Assembly (NCBI GenBank): GCA_030681645.1
Contig: JAUXRX010000056.1
Location: forward strand, 372,001 to 436,000
Direction of reading: 5' to 3'
Source: Archangium sp.
Lineage (GTDB): Bacteria; Myxococcota; Myxococcia; Myxococcales; Myxococcaceae
DNA length: 64,000 nucleotides
Shown here: positions 26,030 to 35,040 of the stretch, one piece after another
How positions within the stretch are numbered: the first letter of the stretch is position 1
Layout of the letters: the number at the start of each line of letters is the position of its first letter
Translations under genes and position numbers: made by a program
Notes under the pieces: generated by a model
Databases searched by the model: none
Seen by the model: only the letters and a program-made list of their open reading frames with translations
Told to the model about the DNA's origin: nothing

Positions 26030-27093
26030 AGCCTCAATTCCCCGTTTCGCAGAGCAACCCCTGCGGCCTCGATGGCCTCGACTTCGTGGAGTTCGTCTCG
26101 CCCGAGCCGGCGCGCCTCGACACGCTCTTCAAGGCCTTCGGCTTCAGCAAGACGATGCGCCACGCGGACAAGCCCATCGACCTGTACCAGCAGGGCGACA
26201 TCACCTTCCTCGTCAACCGCGAGCCCCACTCGTTCGCGGCCTCGTTCGGCAAGGTGCACGGCCCCAGCATCTGCAGCATGGGCTGGCGCGCGAAGGACGC
26301 AGCGAAGGCCCGCGACGTGGCGGTGGAGCGCGGCGGCAAGAGCCGGCCCGAGGGTGACTTCCTCGTCGACGGCAAGCCGCAGCCGGCCATCTTCGGCATC
26401 GGCGACAGCCTCATCTACTTCGTCGACACGTACCGCCAGAGCGACACCTGGACGCGCCGCGGCTTCGTGAAGCTCGAGCAGCCCGAGCTCGTGCCCGACA
26501 AGGGCTTCCTCGCGCTCGACCACCTCACCAACAACGTCGAGAAGGGCACGATGGGGAAGTGGGCCAGCTTCTACAAGCAGGTCTTCGGCTTCGAGGAGGT
26601 GCGGTACTTCGACATTCGCGGGGCGAAGACGGGCCTCACCTCGTTCGCGCTGCGTTCGCCCTGCGGGCGCTTCTGCATTCCCATCAACGAGGCCGACGAG
26701 AAGAAGTCGCAGATCAACGAGTACCTCGAGGAATACAAGGGCCCGGGCATTCAGCACCTCGCCTTCATCACCGACGACATCCTGGTGTCGCTGCGCAAGC
26801 TCGAGGGCTCGCCCATCGAGATGCTCGACATGGACGACGCGTACTACGCCGAGGTGTTCGGCCGCGTGCCCCACGTCACCGAGGACAAGGTCGAGCTGCG
26901 CAAGCGCAACGTGCTCGTCGATGGAGATGACCAGGGCTACCTGCTGCAGATCTTCACGAAGAACCTGGTGGGGCCGATCTTCATCGAGCTGATTCAGCGG
27001 AAGAACCACAGCTCATTCGGCGAAGGGAACTTCGGCGCGCTGTTCCGCAGCATCGAGCGCGATCAGCAGAAGCGCGGCGTCTTCGACACCTGA
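26026..27093 (+). CDS. hppD: 4-hydroxyphenylpyruvate dioxygenase
   Basis: This 355-residue vicinal-oxygen-chelate enzyme converts 4-hydroxyphenylpyruvate to homogentisate, the substrate of HmgA next door. The N-terminal half (GLDGLDFVEFVSPEPARLDTLF) and the C-terminal half carry the iron ligands: His in LALDHLTNNVEKG, His in GPGIQHLAFITDD, and Glu in GPIFIELIQRKNH. The GTG start overlaps the hmgA stop (GTGA), showing translational coupling. Repeat copy A3 follows the gene. Confidence 0.95.
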   Translation: MKPQFPVSQSNPCGLDGLDFVEFVSPEPARLDTLFKAFGFSKTMRHADKPIDLYQQGDITFLVNREPHSFAASFGKVHGPSICSMGWRAKDAAKARDVAVERGGKSRPEGDFLVDGKPQPAIFGIGDSLIYFVDTYRQSDTWTRRGFVKLEQPELVPDKGFLALDHLTNNVEKGTMGKWASFYKQVFGFEEVRYFDIRGAKTGLTSFALRSPCGRFCIPINEADEKKSQINEYLEEYKGPGIQHLAFITDDILVSLRKLEGSPIEMLDMDDAYYAEVFGRVPHVTEDKVELRKRNVLVDGDDQGYLLQIFTKNLVGPIFIELIQRKNHSSFGEGNFGALFRSIERDQQKRGVFDT

Positions 27094-27115
27094 AGCTGGC
27101 GCGGTGCCGATCGTG

Positions 27116-27180
27116 TCTCCCTCTCCCCGAGGGGGAAGGCGAACTCGCGCCTCGAGGAGAAGAGAGGGTCGGGGAGAGGG
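27116..27180. repeat. Dispersed palindromic repeat, family A (copy 3, longer variant)
   Basis: It has the same outer arms as other family A copies but a longer GC-rich middle (about 65 bases in total). It lies 22 bases after hppD and before the VCBS lipoprotein gene. Confidence 0.6.
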
Positions 27181-27218
27181 CTTACCCAACGACCCTGCCC
27201 CCGTGTCACACTGCCGCG

Positions 27219-28736
27219 GTGCGAACGACCCAGTTCCTCGGGATGTGTCTCGCAGTCCTGATCATCGGCTGCGGCGATCCCGCAGCGAACACTGACGCCG
27301 GGAGCGGCGGCGGAACAGGAACCGGCGGAGGCACGGCGATCGGCGGCGGAACAGGCGGTGGTGGCGGCATCACGGACGCAGGCGCCGACGACGCAGGCAC
27401 CAACGACGCAGGCACCAACGACGCGGGCACCGACGACGCGGGCACCGACGACGCGGGTACCGACGACGCGGGCACCGACGACGGGGGCGCTGCCGACGCG
27501 GGCGTCGACGACGCAGGCACCGCGGACGCGGGGGCAGGCACGACCGACGCAGGCGCCGCCGACGCAGGCGCCGCCGACGCAGGCACCACCGACGCAGGCA
27601 CCACCGACGCAGGCACTGCTGACGCAGGCAGCGTCGACGCAGGAGGGAGCGACGCGGGCGGGGTCGACGCGGGCACCGACGCAGGAACGGTCGACGCCGG
27701 TCCCCCGCCGCCCTTCGACGGAGGCTCGTTCGTCGCCGGCCCGCAATACACCGTCGCAAGCGCAAGCTGGCTCGCGTTCGCCGACTTCACCTCCGACGGC
27801 GTGGGCGACCTGCTCGTGGTCTCGACCAACACCGTGCGGCTGCTGGTGGGCGCGAGCGACGGCGGCTTCTCAGGCCCCGGCCCGGGCTTCACCGCCGGCT
27901 CGAACTACCCCGCGGTCACCGACCTCAACCTCGACGGCAAGCTCGACGTCGCCAACGCGAGCTACAGCGGCGGGTTCATCTCAGTGCTCTTCGGCCGTGG
28001 CGACGGCAGCTTCTCGCCGCCCACGAACTACCCGGGCGCTTCCGGAATCGGCGGAATGACCAGCGCCGACTTCAACGGCGACGGCCTGCCCGACCTCGCC
28101 CTCGCCCAGTACGGCATGACGACGCTGGGCGTCGGCGTTCACTTCGCGCTCGACGCAGGCGTGTTCGGCCCCCGGGTGGCGCTGGCCGGTGACTCCAACT
28201 ACCACCCGTTCGTCGGCGACTTCGATCGCGACGGATTCCCCGACCTCGCCGCGACCACCGTGAGCGGCAGCAACGTCCTGTCCGTCTTCCTCAACGCCGG
28301 TGACGGAGGCTTCCGCCCCCGCGTGGCCTGGCCCGGCGGCCAGAACGCCAACGAAGGCGTGGCCGCGGACTTCGACGGAGACGGCGTGCTCGACATCTGC
28401 ACCTCGAACTACACCGGAAACAGCGTCAGCCTCCTGCTGGGTCGCGACGGCGGCGCCTTCGCCCCGCCGGCCTTCACCGCAGTGGGGACGGGGTCTGCCT
28501 TCCTCGCCGCCGGCGACTTCAACCGCGATGGGCGGCTCGACGTCGCGACCTCGAACTTCAGCGCAGCGACCGCGAGCATCCTCTGGGGCAACGGCGACGG
28601 CGGCTTCATCCGCGGGCCCGACTACCCGGCCGGCAGCAGCCCCTCGGACATCGTGGCCGGTGACTTCAACCGCGATGGCTTCATCGACCTCGCCATCGCC
28701 AGCTCAAACTCGGTACGACTTCTCATGGGCCGCTGA
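27219..28736 (+). CDS. VCBS/FG-GAP lipoprotein with (T/A)DAG-rich repeat stalk
   Basis: This 505-residue lipoprotein has a GTG start and lipobox (LIIGC, Cys near residue 18). It has a Gly/Thr linker, then about 110 residues of low-complexity repeats of the form DAGTTDAGTxDAG, which read as a flexible surface stalk. Residues about 180-505 contain seven FG-GAP/VCBS-like calcium blades (DFTSDGVGDLLVV, DLNLDGKLDV, DFNGDGLPDL, DFDRDGFPDL, DFDGDGVLDI, DFNRDGRLDV, DFNRDGFIDL). Such proteins form integrin-like beta-propellers. It is probably a surface adhesion or binding protein. Confidence 0.85.
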   Translation: MRTTQFLGMCLAVLIIGCGDPAANTDAGSGGGTGTGGGTAIGGGTGGGGGITDAGADDAGTNDAGTNDAGTDDAGTDDAGTDDAGTDDGGAADAGVDDAGTADAGAGTTDAGAADAGAADAGTTDAGTTDAGTADAGSVDAGGSDAGGVDAGTDAGTVDAGPPPPFDGGSFVAGPQYTVASASWLAFADFTSDGVGDLLVVSTNTVRLLVGASDGGFSGPGPGFTAGSNYPAVTDLNLDGKLDVANASYSGGFISVLFGRGDGSFSPPTNYPGASGIGGMTSADFNGDGLPDLALAQYGMTTLGVGVHFALDAGVFGPRVALAGDSNYHPFVGDFDRDGFPDLAATTVSGSNVLSVFLNAGDGGFRPRVAWPGGQNANEGVAADFDGDGVLDICTSNYTGNSVSLLLGRDGGAFAPPAFTAVGTGSAFLAAGDFNRDGRLDVATSNFSAATASILWGNGDGGFIRGPDYPAGSSPSDIVAGDFNRDGFIDLAIASSNSVRLLMGR

Positions 28737-28828
28737 GCTGGAATAACAGTGACTTGCGAGCGCTGTCGTAAACTCAATTGCCAGTATTGTCCTGGAGTGG
28801 AGCATCGGCGCGCACCGACAATGGCTGC

Positions 28829-30421
28829 ATGATCCCCAAGACCGGTTCGAAGTCGCCAGCATCCTCTCCCCGTTCAAAGCCCGCCGAGACCCAGAAGCCG
28901 GCCGCAGCTGCGCGCCCCACGCAGCGGCGCGACGAGATGTCGACCGGTCGCGGCGCGGCGCTGCGCGCGAAGACCTCGAAGTACCTGATGGCGGATCCCG
29001 GCGGCGGCGGAGGAGGCAAGCCGCCCGAGTACCGCTCGACCACCGACGCGCTCAACCTCCGGCCCACGCCCTCGGCGACCGGCTCGCAGCCCATCGCCAT
29101 CATCCCCGCGAACACGACGCTCAAGGTGACGCCCGACGCCGCGGGACAGACGCGGAAGGACGGCTTCGTGCACGTGTCGTGGAACGACGCCGGCACCGCG
29201 CGCGACGGCTGGGTCTCGGAGCAGTGGACCGCGCCGGCGAAGGCGCCCGCGGTCACGCCGCCGCCCGCCTCGGTGCCCGCGGGCAGCGTGGTCTACACCT
29301 CTGACGTGCTCAACCTCCGGCCCGCGCCGGGCAAGGACAACACGCCCCTCGCGGTGATCCCCGGCGGCTCGAAGCTCGACGTCACCGCGGATCCCGCCAC
29401 CGGCAAGACGCGTGAGGGCGAGTTCCTGCACGTGTCCTGGAACGACGGCGGCACGAAGCGGGACGGCTGGGTGTACGAGCCGTTCACCACGAAGACGCCC
29501 ACGGCCGCGGGTCCCACGCCGAGTGGCGCGGCGCCTCCGGTGCCCGCCGGGCCCGAGACCGTGTTCGTCGACGCCGGCGGCAGCACGCTCGGCCTGCGCG
29601 CTGGCCCGAGCACCAGCACCACCAAGCTCGCCGCCATTCCCGACGGCACGCAGCTCGAGGTCACGCCCGATGCCACCGGCACCACCCGCAAGGACGGCTT
29701 CGTGCACGTCACGTACGACCTCGAGGGCGTGAAGACCGACGGCTGGGTGTCCGAGCAGTACACGCAGCCCGGCGCCATCGCCGACGCGAAGGACATTCAC
29801 ATCAACCAGTTCGACGCCGAGAAGCTGGTGACCGACGTGAACGGCGCCACCGGTGACGGCACCAACCAGAACTGCGGCCCCGCCGCCGTGGTCATCGCGC
29901 TGCGCGACCAGGGCCTCACCATTCCGCCCGTGCCCGGTACCACCCAGACCGGCGACGGCGCCGACGTGCAGGCCGCGCGGTACTGGGCCTACCAGGGCGT
30001 CGACGCCGCGAAGGACGGGGTCGCGGTCGGCAAGGACGGCGCGCTCGGCTTCTCGTCGACGAAGGGCGGCGAGAACAGCACCATCACCTACTTCACCGAG
30101 CTGCAGAACGCGGTGACGGCCGCGGGCGGCAAGGCGAACTGGCTCGACCCCGCCAACTCGTCGGGCGTGGCCACCGCGCTCGCCAACGGCCAGTCCGTGG
30201 TGCTCTCGGGCAACTTCCTCGACGAAGACGGCAAGGGAAAGACCGACGTCTGGGCGCGCGGCGGCGGCGCGAAGGAGCACGTGGTGGCCGTCACCGGCAT
30301 GACCGCCGATGGCCGCTTCATCCTCAACGATCCCGCGCTCAAGCAGCCGGTGGTGGTCACCGCCGCCCAGCTCGACTCGTTCATGTCGAACAACGCGGGC
30401 GGCCTCACCGTGTCGCAGTAG
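28829..30421 (+). CDS. Triple-SH3b, C39-type peptidase-like protein
   Basis: This 530-residue protein starts at ATG 28829. After a Pro/Ala/Lys-rich head it contains three SH3b-like domains (about 66-130, 154-220, 244-310), each with LNLRPxPxxxx and DGxxHVxWxxxxxxxDGWVxEQ. The C-terminal domain (about 315-530) resembles C39-like papain-fold peptidases: Cys in QNCGPAAVV (about 349), His in KEHVVAVTG (about 482), Asn/Asp in LNDPAL (about 500). SH3b domains usually bind cell walls, so it is probably exported or a lysin-type effector. No classical signal peptide is visible. Confidence 0.82.
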   Translation: MIPKTGSKSPASSPRSKPAETQKPAAAARPTQRRDEMSTGRGAALRAKTSKYLMADPGGGGGGKPPEYRSTTDALNLRPTPSATGSQPIAIIPANTTLKVTPDAAGQTRKDGFVHVSWNDAGTARDGWVSEQWTAPAKAPAVTPPPASVPAGSVVYTSDVLNLRPAPGKDNTPLAVIPGGSKLDVTADPATGKTREGEFLHVSWNDGGTKRDGWVYEPFTTKTPTAAGPTPSGAAPPVPAGPETVFVDAGGSTLGLRAGPSTSTTKLAAIPDGTQLEVTPDATGTTRKDGFVHVTYDLEGVKTDGWVSEQYTQPGAIADAKDIHINQFDAEKLVTDVNGATGDGTNQNCGPAAVVIALRDQGLTIPPVPGTTQTGDGADVQAARYWAYQGVDAAKDGVAVGKDGALGFSSTKGGENSTITYFTELQNAVTAAGGKANWLDPANSSGVATALANGQSVVLSGNFLDEDGKGKTDVWARGGGAKEHVVAVTGMTADGRFILNDPALKQPVVVTAAQLDSFMSNNAGGLTVSQ

Positions 30422-30485
30422 TGCCCCCGCGTGCTCTCGAGCCCCCCGCTCGCCTAGGCTGGTCCTGCCTGGCCGGGGGACGTCG

Positions 30486-31043
30486 ATGGCACAGTGCAAG
30501 GGTCTCATCCTCAGCTCGCGGCTGCGCTACGTGCAGGAGGTGCACGGCCAGCAGAGCTCCCAGCGCCTCACGCGCGAGCTCGCCCCCGAGACCCAGGCGC
30601 TGCTCGAGCGAAGAGTGCTGCCGCACGAGTGGGTGCCCTTCTCGACCTTCATCGACGTGAACGTGGTGGCCGACCGGCTCTTCGGCAAGGGCGACCTGGC
30701 GCTGTGCCGCGAGATGGGCGCGTGGGCCGCGACCGCCACCCTGCCCCGCGTGTTCCGGTTCTTCTACCGGTTCGGCTCTCCGATGTTCCTCTTCGAGCGC
30801 GCCGCGAAGCTCTGGGGCGCGCACTACGACTCAGGCCGCATGGAGACGCGCCGCGACGACGAAGGCGCGGTGCACCTGTCGATCTACGACTTCGGCATGC
30901 CCCACCGCTCGCACTGCCTGTCGGTGCTCGGCTGGTGCGTGCGGTCGATCGAGATGTCGGGCGCCAAGGTGCACTCGGCGCTGGAGAAGCGGTGCAGGCT
31001 CCGCGGTGACGAGTGCTGCGAGCTCGTCGCCAACTGGACGTGA
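30486..31043 (+). CDS. V4R-like or heme-NO-binding-like sensor-fold protein
   Basis: This 185-residue soluble protein starts at ATG 30486. The middle (DLALCREMGAWAATATLPRVFRFFYRFGSP), the LSIYDFGMPHRSHC strand and the C-terminal Cys cluster (RGDECCELVANWT) resemble the V4R (4-vinyl reductase) fold. That fold is used as a small-ligand sensor, and its members end in a similar G-D-x-C-x-x-x-V-x-W element. The assignment is by pattern only. It is not obviously in an operon; the upstream C39 gene ends 65 bases before it. Confidence 0.55.
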   Translation: MAQCKGLILSSRLRYVQEVHGQQSSQRLTRELAPETQALLERRVLPHEWVPFSTFIDVNVVADRLFGKGDLALCREMGAWAATATLPRVFRFFYRFGSPMFLFERAAKLWGAHYDSGRMETRRDDEGAVHLSIYDFGMPHRSHCLSVLGWCVRSIEMSGAKVHSALEKRCRLRGDECCELVANWT

Positions 31044-31229
31044 CAAGTCGGCCTGGAAGGACGCGGGGGTGCCAGATCTTCTGCGTGCTCGTCTTCGGCT
31101 TGCCCCTCAGCTTCGGGCCAGGACGCGAAGCTGACCCAGGCCGGGTTCCCTTGACGCGCCACGTACCCCGGAGGCGCCGAGCAGGCGCGCGACGCGACAT
31201 CGGACCGAAGCCCTGATTCACAACGCAAC

Positions 31230-32921
31230 TCACGGATCGTCGAGCCGCACGAGCGCGAACTTGTTCATCGTCTCCGCCGCCAGCACTTCCACCCGCTGCC
31301 CGGGAGGAAGCGACGACTGCAACAGGCCCAGCCGCCCATGCTCCACCACCACGAACGCGCTGCCCGGCCGCAACGTGAGCGCGCTCAACTCACCGCGGGG
31401 ATCTCGCGCCGACATCTGCACCACCTCGTTGCGCGTGTAGAAGGTCTCGCCCTTCCAGTTCATCAGGAACGCGCCGAGCGGCTCTCCCGGCTGCCTGCGC
31501 ACGAAGTAGTGGGTGAGCAACTCGCGCTGCGTCCAGTGACGGCCCAGCGCGGGCCAGTGCTGCCACGAGAGGAACAGCGCCACCACCGCGCTGAAGGCCA
31601 GCACGCCACCCACGAAGCGATCCGCGCGTTGGCGCACCAGGGAGTGGATCAACCCGAGGCTCATCAGAATCAGCGAGATCAGCAGCGCGGTCTTGAACAC
31701 GACCGGCGTGAGCAACACCGCGTCGGGATACGGGCGATCGTGGTTGTACGTGAACAGGTCGAGCAGGTGCCGCGGCCGCTGCCACAGGTCCTTCCACACC
31801 AGCGCCTGCAGCACTGCACCGAGGAGCAACGCCGGCCGGTGCGTCGAGATCCCCTCCGTGAGCAGGCGATCGAGCGCGAGGGCGAGCAACACCGCGAGGC
31901 CGGGAAGCACCGGCAGCACGTAGTGGTGGAAGCGCGTGGCGCTCGCGGTGAAGAGCGCGAAGGTGAAGAGCGAGGTGACGCCCATGGTGAGGCCGAGCCT
32001 CCGGCGCCCCTCGACTCCGCTCGGGGTGAACGGGAGCGCCAGGGGCAGCAACAGCACCCACGGCGCGAGCGCGAACGCCCCCTGCTCCAGGAAGTAGGTG
32101 AAGGTGCCGCCCGGAGTGGTGGTGTGCACTCCAGACACGAATCGATCGAGGTGGTCGTAGCCGAAGAAGCGCTCGACGAAGCGCCGCCCCTCGTCGTCGC
32201 GCTCGCCGAACCGCGCCATCGCCACGTACCAGGGTGCGCCGATGCTCAGCGTGAGCGGCACGCCCCACCACGGCACGCGGCGCAGCCGGGTCCACGCGCC
32301 CTTCCCGTCGAGCAGCACCCACGAGAGCGGCACCAACACGAACGGGAGGAATCCGAGCAGTCCCTTCGCCAGCAAGGCGACTCCGACCGCGGAGAACGCT
32401 CCCGCCCACCAGCGTGCGGGGAGCGCCTCGAGCTCGGCTCTCAGCACACAGGCCAGTGCCAGCATCAGGCAGGCGACGAAGGGACCGTCGGTCATCACCT
32501 GCCGCGAAAGGAAACAGACCAGCGGCATCGTCCACCACACCACCGCGGTGAGCAGCCCCACCCGGCGTGAGGCGTGTCGCGCGACGGAATCGGAGAAGAG
32601 CGCCGCCGCGAAGAGCATCAGCAGCGCGATGGGCAGGCGAATGAACCACTCCACCGACGCTGGCAGCGGACCAGAGCCAGGGCTTCCCCACGGCTGGGCT
32701 CCGCTGACGAAGAGTCCCAGCGCGGCGAGCCAGGGCACCAGCGGCGGCTTGCTGAAGAAGTAGTGGTGCTCCCAATACGGGTGCACCAGGTCGGCGCGCG
32801 CGAGCATCTGCCGGCCGACTTCGGCGTAGTGCGTTTCCCACGGGTCCCAGAGGCCGACGGAGCCGAGGAGCGGGAGGCACACCACGGCCCCCACGAGGAA
32901 CGCGGATCGAAAGACTGACAT
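31230..32921 (-). CDS. ArnT/GT39-like membrane glycosyltransferase
   Basis: This 563-residue membrane protein (start ATG 32921) has about 11 hydrophobic helices. It shows the family signature of ArnT-like polyprenyl-phosphate-dependent glycosyltransferases: LWDPWETHYAEVGRQML (DPWE... acidic loop near residues 26-42), HHYFFSKPPLVPWL, then the MPL/MTDGP loop. It would transfer a sugar from an undecaprenyl or dolichyl phosphate-linked donor to lipid A, lipid or protein. A family B repeat element lies in frame and encodes FTPSGVEG near 32006-32033. Sugar and acceptor are unknown. Confidence 0.85.
   Translation of the reverse strand: MSVFRSAFLVGAVVCLPLLGSVGLWDPWETHYAEVGRQMLARADLVHPYWEHHYFFSKPPLVPWLAALGLFVSGAQPWGSPGSGPLPASVEWFIRLPIALLMLFAAALFSDSVARHASRRVGLLTAVVWWTMPLVCFLSRQVMTDGPFVACLMLALACVLRAELEALPARWWAGAFSAVGVALLAKGLLGFLPFVLVPLSWVLLDGKGAWTRLRRVPWWGVPLTLSIGAPWYVAMARFGERDDEGRRFVERFFGYDHLDRFVSGVHTTTPGGTFTYFLEQGAFALAPWVLLLPLALPFTPSGVEGRRRLGLTMGVTSLFTFALFTASATRFHHYVLPVLPGLAVLLALALDRLLTEGISTHRPALLLGAVLQALVWKDLWQRPRHLLDLFTYNHDRPYPDAVLLTPVVFKTALLISLILMSLGLIHSLVRQRADRFVGGVLAFSAVVALFLSWQHWPALGRHWTQRELLTHYFVRRQPGEPLGAFLMNWKGETFYTRNEVVQMSARDPRGELSALTLRPGSAFVVVEHGRLGLLQSSLPPGQRVEVLAAETMNKFALVRLDDP
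32006..32033. repeat. Family B repeat inside the glycosyltransferase gene (copy 2)
   Basis: The repeat core CTCGACTCCGCTCGGGG lies in frame inside the coding sequence, encoding FTPSGVEG on the minus strand. Since the reading frame continues, the element has been accepted as a short in-frame insertion in a loop. Confidence 0.75.
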
Positions 32922-32941
32922 GTGGTCGGTTCCTCGGGTGA

Positions 32942-32986
32942 GGCCCCTCACCCCGGCCCTCTCCCGCTCGCGCAGGGAGAGGGAGA
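32942..32986. repeat. Dispersed palindromic repeat, family A (copy 4)
   Basis: It lies between the anti-sigma gene's 3' end and the start of the glycosyltransferase gene, in inverted orientation to copies 1-3. It could terminate the sigma/anti-sigma transcript. Confidence 0.7.
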
Positions 32987-32990
32987 ATGG

Positions 32991-33362
32991 TCAGCGAACG
33001 CCGGAGTCGGTCGGTCCTGCGTCAGCGAGGATCATCATCACGTCCGGCCCCTCGACTCCGCTCGGGGCAAACGGGGTGGTGCCATGCACGCCCTCCGGCG
33101 CGCGCGCTTCATTCGGCATCGGCAACACCGGCACCGTTCGAACCAACAACACCGCCAGACACGCGGCCAACGCCACCGCCGCCGCCTGGAACCGCCGGCT
33201 CGACGGCTCGTCTCGCACCAACGCCGCGGGGTCCGCGCGCAACGCCAGCCCCGACAACCGCTGCGCGCACGCGTCGCAGTCACTCACGTGACGCTCGAAC
33301 TCGGCCGAGGTCGAGCCCCGCCGCACGAAGCCGTCGAGCTCGAAGAGCGTGGGGTGCATCAT
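32991..33362 (-). CDS. Anti-sigma factor (zinc-finger HC2-like), membrane-anchored
   Basis: This 123-residue protein starts at ATG 33362 in an ATGA overlap with the ECF sigma stop. The N-terminal HC2-type zinc finger (HVSDCDACAQRLSGL: His, then CxxC) is typical of anti-sigma factors. A single transmembrane helix follows (AAAVALAACLAVLLVRTV). The C-terminal tail contains APSGVEG, encoded by a family B repeat element (33047-33074). It would bind and hold the adjacent sigma factor at the membrane. Confidence 0.82.
   Translation of the reverse strand: MMHPTLFELDGFVRRGSTSAEFERHVSDCDACAQRLSGLALRADPAALVRDEPSSRRFQAAAVALAACLAVLLVRTVPVLPMPNEARAPEGVHGTTPFAPSGVEGPDVMMILADAGPTDSGVR
33047..33074. repeat. 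Family B repeat inside the anti-sigma gene (copy 3)
   Basis: It is the same core as other family B copies, read in frame as APSGVEG on the minus strand near the C-terminus of the anti-sigma factor, in the periplasmic part. Confidence 0.75.
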
Positions 33363-33856
33363 GAACGATTCACTCCCCGGCGCAGCTTCGCCCGCACCTC
33401 GCACAACACCTGGCGGAAGCGCTGCAACGAGAGCCCTTCCTGCTCGGCCAGCGCGCGATGCCCGGTGTCGGGCGCGTTGAGCACCGCGAGGAACACCCCC
33501 CGCGCCCGCGGCGTCGCCGTCGCCAGCTCCGCGCCCACCACCGCGAGCAGCTCACGCGCGTGCGTGTGGCCCTCGGTGGTCTCCGGCGCGGGCAACGCGG
33601 CCAGGTCCTGCGCCGCCGCTGGCGTCCGCAGCCTGCGCGCGCGCTGGCGATCGGCCACGATGAACGAGGCCTGCCGAATCACCAGGCCCGGCAGCTCGAC
33701 CCGCTCCAGCCGGCCCGCCGACGCCGCTTCCATCACCCGCAGCCACGTTTCCTGCGCCACGTCGCGCGCCTCGTCGAGCCGCAGCCCGGCGGCGAGCAGG
33801 GAGATGATCAGCGGATGATCATGTGCGGCGACGGCCTGTTTCCAGAAGTCGTTCAC
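33359..33856 (-). CDS. ECF-type RNA polymerase sigma factor
   Basis: This 165-residue protein has a GTG start. Region 2 is represented by LRLDEARDVAQETWLRVMEAA (region 2.2/2.3). Region 4 is the C-terminal HTH (GHRALAEQEGLSLQRFRQVLCEVRAKLRR). It is small, as ECF sigma factors are, and its stop overlaps the anti-sigma start, the classic co-regulated pair. The target regulon is not known. A likely autoregulated promoter lies upstream of 33856. Confidence 0.85.
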   Translation of the reverse strand: MNDFWKQAVAAHDHPLIISLLAAGLRLDEARDVAQETWLRVMEAASAGRLERVELPGLVIRQASFIVADRQRARRLRTPAAAQDLAALPAPETTEGHTHARELLAVVGAELATATPRARGVFLAVLNAPDTGHRALAEQEGLSLQRFRQVLCEVRAKLRRGVNRS

Positions 33857-33894
33857 TCGAGACCCAAGAACGGCTCAGCCGGCCCTGCATATCG

Positions 33895-34170
33895 TCAGGC
33901 CGCGGGCGCGACCTTCTTGCGACGGATGACGACGAACGCGATGCCTGCGATCGCGCCCAGCAGCGCGCCCACCGCGCAGCCTCGCATCTGGTACGAGATC
34001 ATCATCTGCGCGCCCTGGAGCGCCTGCGTCGAGCACAGGCACATCGCCGCCGTCCCCGAGCCGGGCGTGTTGTCCCAGCTGATGTAGCCCGGGCCCGCCC
34101 AGCTCACGCCGAGGACCGCGAGCAGCGCGAAAGCCACGATGAAGGTCGCCACGACCCGAAGATGAGCCAT
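33895..34170 (-). CDS. Small membrane protein, two helices
   Basis: This 91-residue protein has an N-terminal hydrophobic helix (VVATFIVAFALLAVLGVSWAG) and a second helix (GCAVGALLGAIAGIAFVVI), ending in a basic tail (RRKKVAPAA). A Cys pair (MCLCS) lies between them. It is not recognised. It is transcribed in the same direction as the sigma factor, 38 bases upstream of it, so it may be in the same unit. Confidence 0.7.
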   Translation of the reverse strand: MAHLRVVATFIVAFALLAVLGVSWAGPGYISWDNTPGSGTAAMCLCSTQALQGAQMMISYQMRGCAVGALLGAIAGIAFVVIRRKKVAPAA

Positions 34171-34235
34171 GCGCGCGGCTTAGCATGGAGATTCCGGGAA
34201 TGAGATGACGTGCTCAAGCGTGCTATCCGGCACCC

Positions 34236-34490
34236 ATGGCGCTCAGCGTGGTCGGCCTGTTGCTCATTCTCGTCTCGGTCGTCTGCTACGCGCTCGTGCT
34301 CGTGCACGCGTTTCAGCGCAGCATCGGCACGGGCTTCATCGTGCTCTGCCTGCCCATCTACAACGTCTATTACGGCTTCTCCCAGTTCGAGCACCGCCTC
34401 AAGGGCCTCGTGCTCGCCGGCTGGCTCGGCGCCGGCGTGCTGGGCATCGCCCTGCGCTGGGTCGCCATCAGCATCGCTGCTCAGGCCTGA
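34236..34490 (+). CDS. Small membrane protein, three helices
   Basis: This 84-residue protein has three hydrophobic segments (LLLILVSVVCYALVLVHAF, FIVLCLPIYNVYYGF, LAGWLGAGVLGIALRWVAI). It is divergent from the previous small membrane gene. Function unknown. Confidence 0.68.
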   Translation: MALSVVGLLLILVSVVCYALVLVHAFQRSIGTGFIVLCLPIYNVYYGFSQFEHRLKGLVLAGWLGAGVLGIALRWVAISIAAQA

Positions 34491-34639
34491 TTCGCCTCAA
34501 GCCCCCCCTGAGAGACAGTGGATACTGGAGTGCGCGGGGTCGCGTCCCCACACCTGGAGCGTGGGCGCTCCATTGTCAGCTCCGAATGCGTTGATCCGCA
34601 CACCTGGAAGCTGGCCCCCTTCCTGCACAAGGGGGCCGG

Positions 34640-35032
34640 ATGATCCGCACCCTCCTCATCGCGTCCCTCTTCGCTTCGACCGCGGCCTTCGCGACCGGAG
34701 AGCGCATCAGCATCACGGGCGCCGCCGCCCCGCTGAAGGAGACCCTCTGCATCTCGATGAACTGCGTGTCCGGTGGCGGAGCGAAGGACTTCAGCATCAC
34801 CGGCCGCGCGGTGAAGGGCGGCGTCGAGTTCACCGTGACCAGCGTGAGCGGCCAGCCCCGCCTCACCCACGTCGCCCGGCTCAACGAGTACAACCAGATC
34901 TCCTCGACCGACCTCGTGCACGCCACCTCGCTGGTGGTGCAGGCCATCGAGCGCGGCCCCATCGCTCCTGTGAAGAAGGTTGCTGCCAAGAAGGCCAAGT
35001 CCCGCCCGAAGGCGTTCTTCGCGCGCCGCTAA
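34640..35032 (+). CDS. Small secreted protein with basic tail
   Basis: This 130-residue protein has a signal peptide (LLIASLFASTAAFATG). The mature domain carries two Cys residues (CISMNC), likely a disulfide, and beta-strand character (ISITGAAAPL, FSITGRAVKGGVEFTV). The tail is Lys-rich (VKKVAAKKAKSRPKA). It is unrecognised. Its stop is followed by the structured leader of the PilZ gene. Confidence 0.7.
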   Translation: MIRTLLIASLFASTAAFATGERISITGAAAPLKETLCISMNCVSGGGAKDFSITGRAVKGGVEFTVTSVSGQPRLTHVARLNEYNQISSTDLVHATSLVVQAIERGPIAPVKKVAAKKAKSRPKAFFARR

Positions 35033-35040
35033 CTCACTGA

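Noticed and set aside
27360..27700. CRISPR-like repeats in the Asp-Ala-Gly region
   Set aside because: Periodicity is of codons within an open reading frame; there are no unique spacers of constant size.
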